DNA from: Wolfiporia cocos | Lineage: Eukaryota > Basidiomycota > Agaricomycetes > Polyporales > Phaeolaceae | NCBI GenBank assembly: GCA_029448655.1 | Contig: JACCLO010000012.1 | Coordinates: 62,001-126,000 of the forward strand | Direction: 5' to 3' | DNA: 64,000 bases | Part shown: in pieces, positions 1 to 9,327 of the stretch | Layout of the letters: the number at the start of each line of letters is the position of its first letter | How positions within the stretch are numbered: the first letter of the stretch is position 1 | Notes under the pieces: model-generated | Told to the model about the DNA's origin: nothing | Databases searched by the model: none | What the model saw: the letters and a program-made list of their open reading frames with translations, nothing else | Position numbers and translations under genes: made by a program

Positions 1-789
1 TTTCGGCTTGGTTCGAAACTGCTGGGCCCTGCGATTGGATGACGACCTAATTCCACCAGGAATGGTGATTTCTTGGTAGTTTTGCTTGCCGCATTATTGT
101 ACGCGAACTCCGCTGTAGGCAGGAACTTCGCCCAGTTATCCTTTTGGTACGTATTGATATAGCACCTAAGATACTGTTTGAGGATTTGGTTTACTCATCC
201 GGTTTGTCCGTCTGCCTACGGATGATATGCGGTAGTCATTGACCTTTGAATTTCCAGCAGGGAGCACCATTCGCCGAATAATTTTGATGCGAATTGTGTC
301 CCTCTGTCCGATACTATCTGTTTCGGTAACCCGTGTAAGGGGTAAACCTTTTGATAGAGTACTGTAGCTAGATCTTTCGTTGAGAAGGTATTTTCGATTG
401 GGAAAAACCTTGCTCTTTTGGTCAACCAATCTACCACGACCATGATTGCGTCATGCGTTCCCGATGGAGGTAGCTGTGTAATCAGGTCTATTGTCACCAC
501 TTCCCATGGGCCTGACGGCATCGGTAAGGGTTGCAGGGGGCCGTACGGCTTCTATGGGTGGTTCTTCATATGTTGGCATATGTCGCATCCGTCTACATAT
601 TTTTTGATGTTAACGAACATTCCGGGCCACCAATAGTTGCAGCTCAGCAATTCGTACGTTTTGTAATGCCCGAAGTGCCCAGCTGACTTGTGATCATGAT
701 GATGTTTGACCACTTGCCGTCTGATGTCCGCTGGTGTAGCTGGAACGTAGACTTTGCCTCTTCGGAGGAGTAACCCTCCTTCATAGTTC
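1..789 (-). pseudogene. A0 relic: pol fragment, integrase region
   Basis: This is the integrase part of a decayed Ty3/gypsy pol, closely matching the intact A2 copy at about 13823-14611. The zinc-binding region (HHDH near 690, paired cysteines near 590) and the catalytic core, with its first Asp near 490 and the SDRG motif near 300, can be read. Stops break it, including a TAG near 557 and another at 216, both where A2 has CAG. An Arg-to-Trp change follows the conserved VVVD. The fragment runs off the window start. On the other side it is cut at 789 by element B and resumes at 53816, so the two ends of the window are one old element. Confidence 0.93.
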
Positions 790-1249
790 TGTCACAAATT
801 TTCCCATAAGTTTCCTAATTTTCCTAGAGTTTCTACAGTATTATCTACATTTCCCGCATATAAGTCCATAGTTAACAATACTTAAGTATTATGTAACCAG
901 AGCACCTACCAATGGAACCTTCTAGCAGGTTTCACAGAATACCAACCGCACATGACTGATTAATCAGATGCATGACTCACTGATTCATCTACAGTCATTC
1001 CACCGTAGTCATACTTGTATACCACGTGCAGCATTACTCATCGTTAGGTACCAGAGGTCCCATACGTATTAGGGGTCCTGCGAAGCATGTATATATACTG
1101 GAACAGTCTGAGTGTCAAACCTCAGTTCTGTTCTCCTCGATAACAGAGTTACTTCAGCCTAACAAGCTATCTCTACTCTCTAAGCTCTCTTCTTACTCCC
1201 ATAACCCCAGAAAGTGTTATAAGTGAGTATCCAGACTTAGTTTGTGTCA
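790..1249 (+). repeat. B 5' LTR (460 bp)
   Basis: The LTR starts TGTCACAAA and ends TTTGTGTCA. It matches 53356-53815 with about 22 differences by eye (near 5%), so B is the oldest near-complete insertion here. A TATA box lies at 1090-1099. The inferred transcription start is near 1124, where AGTTCTGTTCT (1124-1134) is complementary to the primer site just after the LTR. CTGAG/CTCAG arms flank the short gap between TATA and start. Confidence 0.93.
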
Positions 1250-1251
1250 TT

Positions 1252-1262
1252 AGAACAGAACT
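1252..1262 (+). other. B self-priming primer-binding site
   Basis: AGAACAGAACT, two bases after the 5' LTR, is the exact reverse complement of AGTTCTGTTCT at 1124-1134 in the LTR, about 30 nt past TATA. This is the arrangement of Tf1-type self-priming, in which the 5' end of the RNA folds back as primer. I noticed no tRNA 3' end match. Confidence 0.8.
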
Positions 1263-1844
1263 TGCGAAAGTCCCCCGGCCACTTGGCCCTGGGACCCGTT
1301 TTACAGGTCTGCGTATGCATCCCCCGTACTAGCAATAGGCAGGGGAATAGGACTATATCGTCTACTGGGTTCTGGGGGAATTATGCCTGATCCCCAAGGC
1401 TAAGGGGGCGCCCCTGTGTGCAGTATTGAGGACCCAGGACACTGCTTCTCTAGAAATAGGAAGTGGTCACTGCGGCGATCACCACGTCTGCGCCCATATG
1501 ACGTAAGGGCCAGCCTTAGTCGCTTGCGACAGGGTCTGTGGGAAAGCCATAGCGCTTAAGCCAATAAGCCGGAGCTAACAAGTCTCCGGCTGTGGCGCCA
1601 TCTGCTTTCAGATGGATAAGCTCGTGTACTGGTCCCCTCAGATTCTAGGTTGGGAGACCAGCTCCAGTGGTGTGAAAACACCTGAATCCATTCCTGGCAT
1701 GTAGGCCGATGACCAGTGTATCCCCCCCCTCGACTCGAAAGTAGACGTCCATGCATACATCAAGAAGCAGACCTAGAGCTCGTTATCTCTTTCTAGAAAT
1801 GTCCCAAGTACTTTCAGTAGTAGCTTACACGTAAGAGCCTAGCC
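1263..1844 (+). other. B untranslated leader
   Basis: No convincing gene lies in this 580-bp stretch. It carries two elements also found in the other leaders: TCTGGGGGA at 1371-1379, about 110 nt after the primer site, and a hairpin at 1669-1682 (GGTGT stem, GAAA loop, ACACC). The hairpin is followed by a C-rich block near 1722-1731. Likely roles are packaging, dimerisation or translation control. This is inference from conservation. Confidence 0.6.
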
Positions 1845-2785
1845 ATGCCCGCTGACAGACAACCCCGTGCCATGACCGCATGCTACACTCCCAGAGAAGT
1901 GCGCGAGTTAGAAGCACGAGCAGAACGTGAAAATGACCGCAAAGCGCACCTCGCCCGAACCCTAACAGAGGCGGTGCGCCCATACAGAAGACTTCGACGA
2001 GGCAGGGTCCAGCTGACCTTGCAAACCCTGGCCCCCATCATCCTCAATCACATCCCCACCAGGCTTACACCTGAGGAGAGAGAAGCGATTAGGGAGAAAG
2101 GATGACAGCAGAGACAGCAGCGCGAAATCCAAGACGCTCGACGTCTTGCATGGCAGCAAGCCTGGGACGCCCGTGTGCGATCCCAGGAAGTTGCTGCGCA
2201 GGAACGAGCTGTGGAACGTGCCCATCAAGAAGCACTCAAAGCAGAAGCCAGATGCGAGAGAGAATACCAGGAATGGCTCTCTTTCGGCAAAGGCCGATTC
2301 AGCGAAGAAGAGCGGGTGGAATGGATCACGAACCACATCTGGGTCCAATACAACTGGACCCAACCCAACATCGATGCTCTCCCCAGCTGGGTCGACTGGC
2401 GCAAAGTCAAATGCTCCGAAATTATGTGGTTCGTTTGTCACAAGTCCATGCCACTCCTGCACCTCTTTACCCAGAAGTGTAAAGCTTTCTACGCCGTGAT
2501 GAACCGCTCTCCTGGCATACTCGACATGGAAATGGAAAGGTACCTTGATGCGTATTTTGACGAATTACAAACGACTTGCCAGGCCTGGAGGCGAAGCACC
2601 CTCCATGGCCTAATCACCAACAGGGAACAACACCGTTTCCTGCGCAACGTCAGCAAAGTCGTCAAGTACATCTTTGCCGATAAGGACCCATACAGAAACC
2701 TTATCTCAATAGTGGAAGGGTTAAAGGCACATCCAATCGCCATACCGGAGAAGTGGGAACTCATGTTCGGCGACAATGAGGACCT

Positions 2786-3821
2786 TGTCACGGTTAAATC
2801 CCGTGACCCTATTATTGCCATACGCCGGGGTCGAACTCACGTATCTACGTCCCCCTATCACATGACTTACCTTATGGTCACCTGACTTTATAGATTAGCG
2901 TACATGTACACATGGACTATCTTATCTACTGACGTGGCGGTAGGGCCTCCTTTAGGGTAGGCGTAGCACCTGTGTTGCCAAGCATGTATATAGTCTGTAG
3001 CGTTCTGAGGAAGAGTCCTCAGAACAGTTATTGTAGCGTTGGGGCGTGTCCCTCATACTCAACCTCTCCTCTGCGTGCTTCCTGTCACGGATGTGCCCAG
3101 GGGGCCACTGTACTTCCCTCGCTATAGGTTCCACATGCGGCGCTAGGCGTACGCCGCGTCTCTGGTCCTCAGCCACCTCCTGTGCGTCTCTTTAGTTTGT
3201 TGGTCACCTGACTGTTAGGTTAGCGCTGTAGGGTAGCGCGCGCCTCAGGTACTTCACGTTATGGTCACACTAGTTACAATGGTCACTGAAGTTACATGTA
3301 TCATGTGCCCTCTTAGTTACGGCGCACAGGCCACTACTTTAGGGCGGCCATTACTGGCCAACTCGCCATGTATAAGTACGACGGATGAGGACTTACATCC
3401 TCATCCTTGAGATTCTCGTCAATGCACCTAGTGCCTCTCTTATCATCTGTCTGAGCGTGCTCTGGCCCGAGGGCCCCTCTTGTCTTGCTCGACTGTGTGA
3501 TGCCTCTCTATGTCGCCTCTAGGAGTCCTTAGGGAATGGTCACCTTTGGTACAGCCGACAAGGTCACCGCTGGCGCGGCGTCGCACACGTCTTGTAGGGC
3601 GTTAGGGAGTCCCCCTGATGCCAGGGTCGCACAGACTGGTAAGTCTGTGACACTTCCTAGGCCGACCAACGGTCGAGGACCTCTGCCCTATATCCCCGTG
3701 CTTGTCTGTGGTCCCGTCTCTGAGGCAGTATCATACGCGACACTCAGGACACCGTACCCCGTGCTTGCCAGCGGTGCTGGTATGTCTCAATAGGCCGTAG
3801 ACCCAGAGTGAGTCTGTGTCA
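2786..3821 (+). repeat. Solo LTR, family F6, carrying a nested solo LTR
   Basis: Starts TGTCACGGTTAA and ends GAGTCTGTGTCA, with target duplication GACCT at 2781-2785 and 3822-3826. It matches 54059-54511. Without the nested LTR (3083-3652 plus its duplication) it is 461 bp, close to the 453 bp of the other copy. TATA lies near 2986. A GGGGTCGAACT motif at 2827-2837, 41 bp from the LTR start, reads as an antisense tRNA-type B box. A TTTAGGG box lies near 2951. Confidence 0.93.
3083..3652 (+). repeat. Solo LTR, family F7, nested in the F6 LTR
   Basis: Starts TGTCACGGATG and ends AGTCTGTGACA, 570 bp, with target duplication CTTCC at 3078-3082 and 3653-3657. Another copy, on the other strand, is the LTR at 55871-58329. 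TATA-like TGTATAAG lies near 3369. A long palindrome (GGATGAGG ... CCTCATCC) spans 3383-3406. GCGCACAGGCCA followed by CTTTAGGG lies at 3322-3345. Confidence 0.92.
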
Positions 3822-3904
3822 GACCTAGAGTAGAATCTGTATATTTTCGGTGTTTAAATGGCAGAAAAACTTAAAGTGGCATAAAAAGGCTTGAAGACCT
3901 GTAA

Positions 3905-4446
3905 TGTTACGATTCTACCAGGTACACTCGAATATTCTCTTTGATGCCTCACCGTGTATGAGGACTTAGCCTTCAACCACTGTACCCAGCACTCTATTTC
4001 TAGGGGCCTCCGCTCAACCGTAGGCCCTGTTTCATGTATAACAACCCTATGCCAACTCTCTGTGTTCGCATCACGTTCTAGCTGATATTCTGTGTCTAAC
4101 CACAGTAGTTCTACGTTTCATCCCTTGTTGCGTTCAACCGCAACACTTCTCCTTTATTACTTATGTCGTTAGCCCGACGGACTTAATAGTAGCAGTACCA
4201 AGGACACTATGACCCCGATTAACAGATCACAGTATATAACCTGATGTAAATACCGGTCGAGTTCCTCAGCTCGACCTTGTTGAATTACAAGGATCTTATA
4301 CTCGTTTTCAAAGGCTTGAGCAATTAAGCCTGCAGCTTGTATATCGACACTCTGACTCTGAGGAGTCCAACGAGTAGTGCGCTACTCAATACGCTGAGTA
4401 ACTCGACTTAGTTATTTTGCGTTGGACGGATATTCGATCCGTAACA
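3905..4446 (+). repeat. Solo LTR of a different type (TGTTAC ... GTAACA ends)
   Basis: Starts TGTTACGATTC and ends GATCCGTAACA, 542 bp, with target duplication TGTAA at 3900-3904 and 4447-4451. Removing it rejoins the short B spacer between ORF0 and gag. The ends differ from the TGTCAC ends of all other LTRs here and recall Ty1/copia LTRs, but no internal domain is present to decide. TATATAA lies near 4232 and a palindrome (GGTCGAG ... CTCGACC) at 4255-4276, so orientation is probably plus. Confidence 0.85.
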
Positions 4447-4570
4447 TGTAAAGGCTTCACACGTGAGAACTCACCTGAAAAGGGAGTCATAAGCTTGTCC
4501 GAATCTTCTTTTCCTTTTAAATCCTACAGATTGTGTAAAGAAAAATGCTAATCAGAAACTTCCAAAAGCA

Positions 4571-6640
4571 ATGCCGACCACTCGCAGTCAAACCGCACAC
4601 GAAGAGTCCGAGCGACTGGCAGGAAACACCAGCTCGAGCTCAACGGAGCGACCGCTCCAGTTGACACCACCCCCCTTCCCTACTCAAGAACCAAGTGCAC
4701 CCAGCGCCAGCCGAACCACGCCCCCTGGGGCTTTCAATGAGAGCATCATGCCGGGGATAGCTGACCCCCGGCAAAGTGCCAGGAATGATGAAGAAGAAGA
4801 GGAAGAGGAAACTTCGGGAAACAGGGCGTTCACCGCCCCCGAAATTTCGCCCCCCTCCTACTTCCCCAAACCAGCATACCCCAACCCCATCACATCTCTT
4901 ACGGAAGACCCCACAATCCGGGAACTCATCGATACTCCACTTACTACCCCTCCGCCAATCCCCCAAGCCCTCGGGAGATACGACAGGATTAGGATAGATC
5001 ACGAGCAATTTGGCTATCCAATCCTGGACAAGGTAGTGAGACACTTATCGGAGAATGTTGAAGACACCCGACTAGAGGCCCCGGCTGTGCAAGCAGCAAC
5101 AAACAGCATGTATCTCAGCACCCAGCTCGCCAAGACATACACAGATCACGTCACCATCCTCCAACGTGGTTGAATCGATCAACGTCTGCAGTTGTACCAC
5201 CAAAAGTACAACGAACTTCACAACTACACCCACCACCTCCACCAATACATACAAGACCTCGAATTGAGGGATACGGCTGTCTTCCAAGACCAATTAGATG
5301 TCCTGCGAGCCGACCTCGAAAAAGTCAAAAATACGCAACCGGCAAATGTCCAGATCACAGCAATCCCCGCCTTCACGCAAAAGCAGATCAACGACCTCAA
5401 AGCGAAAGTTGCGGCCCTAAAAGCTGCAGCAGCCACCGCTCCCTCGACAGGCACCACGCTCACTGTGGCGCCTCGTGCTACCCCCCCACCATCTTTCAGT
5501 GGCGAAGGAAAGGACAACGTCGAGGAGTGGTTATTCAAGGTCCACGTCTACCATGGCCATATGAAATATACCACAGACCATGAGCGCATCAGGGGTGCCC
5601 TGACCTGGATTACCGGAACAGCATTCAAGTACTTCACCGATCTCCAGGAAAAGTACAGCGCCGGAGGAAACATCGGAACATGGGTGGAGTTCGAGACACA
5701 GTTAAAGCGGATGTATGAGAAAAAGATGCAGAAGGAAGTCACCCAAAACGAGCTGGACAAGCACTTCTCTGGCGATGCAGGAATCGCGAGATGTAAGAAA
5801 GCCTTCTTCATCTACTGTGAAGAATTCCGACAACTAGCCAAACTCACTGGCTACAAAAATGCATCGTTGTGGAAGAAGCTTGAGGACACGCTGCCGGCTG
5901 ACTTGAAAAAGCAGTTTGGTGTATTTGAGAGTTTGGGAATGGGATTCAAGGCACTGGAAGAATGGGAGGCATACCTGGATGCAAATATCAACCTCTACAA
6001 GAAGACGAACCCTAATGACCTAGAAGGGCAGCACATCTTCGTAAAGGACGATAAGAAAAAGGATGAACCCCAAAAGAAGAAGGACGCGCCTGCCAACGTG
6101 ACTACTACAACCTCCAAAAAGAAACCAAGGGAGGATCCGGCGATGAAACCAATTCCGTCAGATGCCCCTGCGGGATCTAAGTGGGTAAAAAACCAGTACG
6201 GCAAGCTAAACCTCTGGGTACCACCTCATCAGTGCGGCCAGTGCAAGCACCCGAACTGTACCTACCAGGAGGGGAAGTGCAAGTGGGACATGACGAAAGT
6301 CCGACCCAAAGCGGATAACAAGAAGGGGGCTCAACAATCTAACAGCAGCAACCCCCCCGCATACCAACAAGGCAAAGGCGGCCGGTTTGTCAAGGTGATC
6401 ACTACAGAAACGTGGATCCCCGATGACACCGAGTCCGCGGACAATTCCTCTGTCCAATCATCCATGTGCATTGAGGAAGTAGTAGAAGAACGTCTGGAAA
6501 ACAGTACTCCGGTGAATTCCCATGCCCCCATTGGTGAAGCACCCAATTGGGGGACTACATATATCCCGTGGCAATCAATTGCCCAAATTGAACCCGAGCA
6601 CCCAGCTAACGCTCCGGGTTTTCCCCTTCAGCACATGTGA
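4571..6640 (+). pseudogene. gag: B gag, with one in-frame TGA
   Basis: This is the nucleocapsid precursor, about 689 codons from ATG 4571 to TGA 6638-6640. An in-frame TGA at 5171-5173 splits it after residue 200, and the same frame continues straight after it, so this is nonsense decay. Order: acidic, proline-rich N-terminus; helical, probably coiled-coil part (about 205-290); a retrotransposon capsid domain (about 305-480); a lysine-rich tail. A cysteine cluster near residue 553 has the spacing CX2CX4CX6C instead of the usual CCHC knuckle. The last codon is ATG directly before TGA, as in A and D. CCTGAAAAGG at 4474-4483 lies upstream, a motif shared with other families. Confidence 0.85.
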
Positions 6641-7050
6641 ACCCTTGCCCATGTGTGCTGTGTACTAGTATTACGGCTCAATCTGTAGACCCACTTGTAA
6701 ATAACTGCGAGAAATTATTCCAGTTTTACGAGAACAATGCGCATGACAAGTCCCGATCTTTTCAGATCTGGGTTGACTTGTGGGTCTACGGCCAGAAAGT
6801 GCAAGGCTTAGCATTAATCGACTCTGGTGCAATGTTATCGGTCATAAACTCAAACATCGTCTAGTTATCCATGAAAAAAGAGACCCCTTTTGGATCCACA
6901 ACGCCGATGGAACCTACAACAAGAACAGTCTCATAAACAAGTCAGTGAAAGGATTCATGCAACACGGAGAACATAAGGAAAAAATATACCTTACCATCAT
7001 GAAAATCCATAACCTAGACTTGATCCTGGGGTATGACTGGTTAAAGAAAC
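6637..7050 (+). pseudogene. pol: B pol, segment 1: protease
   Basis: This is the start of B's Pol. It overlaps the gag stop in the minus-one frame. The aspartic protease site DSGA lies near 6823-6834. The frame breaks near 6862: a stop ends the first frame and the rest (HNADGTYNKNS to LILGYDWLKK) continues in another frame, so an indel is present. The segment is cut at 7050 by solo LTR E. The GAAAC duplication (7046-7050, 27421-27425) lets it rejoin at 27426. Confidence 0.85.
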
Positions 7051-7058
7051 TGTCACAA
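7051..7058 (+). repeat. Solo LTR E, left 8 bp
   Basis: TGTCACAA is the left end of LTR E. Its last five bases, CACAA, are the target duplication of element A1, repeated at 26369-26373. The rest of E lies at 26374-27420. Confidence 0.88.
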
Positions 7059-7677
7059 TGTCACAAGAATTCTCCTAGTTTCCCTATATTTCTTACTATT
7101 TTTCCGGCAATTCTACGAATTATCTATGACTTTCTAGACCAATAACTAGCTTATCTGGTTCATAAGTTTACGGTTACATACGTGCCGAATGATGGCCGCG
7201 TTATCTCCCGTAACGACGGTCTTATCTTATCACTAGTAGTTACCATCAGTCACATGTCTAGTTCCAGCCAATCGGACATTCCGTCCGGAAGCAGTCAGCG
7301 TATAAACGTCAGCGGACCGGGCTTTGGTCACGCCCCGTCTTTGTAATGACAAGAGCGCAAAACGCCATTCGTGTGGCCTACGCCGCCTTTCTATATCCCG
7401 GTTTTGATCGGCATATGTATTTATCGTATATTACTAAGTACTTAGGTACCTGGGGACTTGCACATACGAATACGGACACTAGTATTATCTAATAAGACTG
7501 TTAGGGGTCTTATTTATCATGTATATATACTGGACTTGCTGAGCGCTATTGCCTCAGTTCTATTCATTGCATTCATACTACGAGTTAACCACTCAACGTA
7601 TCCTGCTTAACATCTACTTATCCCTTGCCTAACCAGCAAAACCAAGAACATTACAAGTAAGTTGTTATCTTGTGTTA
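7059..7677 (+). repeat. A1 5' LTR (619 bp)
   Basis: Starts TGTCACAAG and ends CTTGTGTTA. TATA lies at 7522-7529. The inferred transcription start is near 7556 (AGTTCTATTCAT, 7556-7567), complementary to the primer site. CTGAG (7539-7543) and CTCAG (7553-7557) form a palindrome over the start. U3 has several GATAAG/CTTATC motifs near 7222-7240. Confidence 0.95.
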
Positions 7678-7678
7678 T

Positions 7679-7690
7679 ATGAATAGAACT
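7679..7690 (+). other. A1 self-priming primer-binding site
   Basis: ATGAATAGAACT, one base after the LTR, is the perfect 12-nt reverse complement of 7556-7567 in the LTR, where the transcript is expected to begin. The same relation holds in A2, B, C, D and F8, with different sequences. Confidence 0.82.
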
Positions 7691-8379
7691 CGCTTTCGCC
7701 CCCGCCCTCTTTGAGGGTCTGGGATTTTTTCTTCTTAGGGGTTTTTCGTCGCCGTCTGCGCACCCCTGCTCGCCGCCAGGCAGCGGGGTATCCTTAGTGG
7801 GCTCTGGGGGATCACCGCCTTCGGGCAAACAGCCGGACCGTAGGCTTAAGCGGAACCAGGGGACTGGCTGCCAAGCCTTTCCCCACATGTTGGGAATCGA
7901 TGGCAACGGTGTAAACTCTTGACCGGGCCGGAGACGACCTTCTCGCCTATCCCCAGGCGTACAGGGGCCACTCTATTTAGAGTTGGGATGGTGGGCACGA
8001 GTTGCCCTGCCTAGAACCGCTGCCGATACGGCTTCAGAACGATAGAGTTCTGGCCTTGGCGCCCTCTAAGTCCCTCAGGGCATGGGTTTGGTTTAAACAC
8101 TGGCAGCCACCTAACTGGAGTGAGGCGTGGGCACATGCGGGGTGTAATACCCCAAATCCTGCATTCCCAGGCGTCAAGGGAAGACGACCTGCTGTATCCC
8201 CCACCTGGTAGCGTGAGAGAGACGCCATCCAGTCGCCGACACTAACTCCGGTCGAGGGCGGAGCGCCCATTGACGCCGGAGGATAAGCGCACGACACATC
8301 AAGAAGCGACGATAAGCCCCGACAGAAGACCGCGTGATTTCCACTAGAATAGCTTACTTAGACTTCTTTTTACGTAGTC
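7691..8379 (+). other. A1 untranslated leader
   Basis: A GC-rich 690-bp leader with no supported gene. It holds TCTGGGGGA at 7803-7811 and a hairpin at 8139-8153 (GGGGT stem, GTAAT loop, ACCCC), then a block ending in TATCCCCCA near 8190-8198. All have counterparts in the B, C and D leaders. Many short inverted repeats suggest a folded RNA. Confidence 0.6.
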
Positions 8380-9195
8380 ATGCCGAAAGCACCACGTTTC
8401 ACGGTTACCCCGAGAAACGCCGCTACGGGGGAGCGCGAGGAATGGCATATTGCCGCCTCTAAATCGCTCGAAGACCGCATCTCCGCGGTCACAGCCCCAA
8501 AGCGAGGAAAGTCCCGAAAGGGCAAAGACGTTTTCTACAGGAAGCCGAACCCCGACCCGGAGGAGATCCGAAGGGTCAACCACGAAGCCGCCCTCGACGA
8601 CATCAGGCGGAAGAAGCTCAACAAGCTTCTCCGACAGAAGGCGAAGCTCGAGGCTCGGATCCAGAAACAATCCCTGGATCAACTGATCGCCGAGGCAGCC
8701 AGGAAGAGGGTTGAGGAAGAAAGGATGGTGAGGAGTCTTCGGGAGCGAATTGAGCCCCCAAAGAAGTCGCTGTTGGAAAGGGTGGAGGAGCTTAGGATGC
8801 CAGCCGAGTGGGTCGAGAAACGGGGTCTTTCGAACCCCAGGGACGTCCACTGCACGGAGAAAAAGTGGGACTGGTTCTTAGACGTCGATAAACAGATGAA
8901 CGCCGCCCACAAGAACCTCTTCCGGCTATGGAAAGTCCCCGACGCAACCACTACGGCCCCGATCATCGCAAAATTCACCACCCTCATCACCGACTTCGAC
9001 GATCTCTCCACACACCTGGAGCAAAGGGTCCGTCAGGACTCCATGAAGAACGAAGATCTCCGCCGTCTCGAAAAATATCTCAGGAGGGTGGAACACGTTT
9101 TTGGAGACCTAGACGTGAAACAGCACGTTACGTACTTAAAAACACACCTAGTACATAGCGGTCTCAACTTCGACCTCGGCAAACCCCAGTTGTAG
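8380..9195 (+). CDS. A1 ORF0: conserved accessory protein of unknown function
   Basis: A 271-residue protein from ATG 8380 (begins MPKAPR) to TAG. The first half is basic and charged, with a long helical Arg/Glu/Lys stretch (about 65-125) likely to form a coiled coil. Near residue 148 it has CTEKKWDW, matched by CTEKKFDW in D. The C-terminal 110 residues look helical and contain SMKNEDLRRLEKYL, which aligns with ITNR- or IDNK-type motifs in B, C and D. I recognise no known domain and see no signal peptide or membrane segment. It lies 5' of gag on the same strand, so its product could be translated first from the genomic RNA. A2 has a near-identical copy. Confidence 0.85.
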   Translation: MPKAPRFTVTPRNAATGEREEWHIAASKSLEDRISAVTAPKRGKSRKGKDVFYRKPNPDPEEIRRVNHEAALDDIRRKKLNKLLRQKAKLEARIQKQSLDQLIAEAARKRVEEERMVRSLRERIEPPKKSLLERVEELRMPAEWVEKRGLSNPRDVHCTEKKWDWFLDVDKQMNAAHKNLFRLWKVPDATTTAPIIAKFTTLITDFDDLSTHLEQRVRQDSMKNEDLRRLEKYLRRVEHVFGDLDVKQHVTYLKTHLVHSGLNFDLGKPQL

Positions 9196-9204
9196 TAGAT
9201 AGAA

Positions 9205-9265
9205 AGTCCTGAAAAGGCATTTTCTTTGGTGCATGGCATTGATTGCGAAAAGTCCTGAAAAGGCA
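9205..9265 (+). repeat. Repeated AGTCCTGAAAAGGCA motif between ORF0 and gag (A1)
   Basis: Two copies, at 9205-9219 and 9251-9265, lie in the ORF0-gag spacer. A2 has three, and A0 has three with the last degenerate, so A1 lost one. A core of CCTGAAAAGG is also found upstream of gag in B (4474-4483) and upstream of ORF0 in C. It may act in gag translation or RNA processing; this is inference. Confidence 0.7.
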
Positions 9266-9327
9266 CTTTTTTCTTGAATTATCGTTTAAGGAAGAAAATA
9301 ACTCAAGCTGACGAATACTGTCCAGCA

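Larger units (their letters stand above)
1845..3833 (+). pseudogene. B ORF0: conserved accessory protein of unknown function, broken
   Basis: The frame starts ATG at 1845 (protein begins MPADRQ) and is open except for an in-frame TGA at 2103-2105, codon 87. Solo LTR 2786-3821 interrupts it. Removing that LTR and one GACCT duplication lets it end at TAG 3831-3833, for about 315 codons. The protein is charged in its first half (rich in Glu, Arg, Gln). The C-terminal half has the signature LITNREQHRFLRN, matching the same place in ORF0 of A, C and D. The TGA may come from a CGA codon by C-to-T change. Function is unknown; position between leader and gag is constant in all families. Confidence 0.75.

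Noticed and set aside
2175..2885. A separate 236-codon gene
   Set aside because: It is the second half of B ORF0 after the TGA, reading on into a solo LTR.
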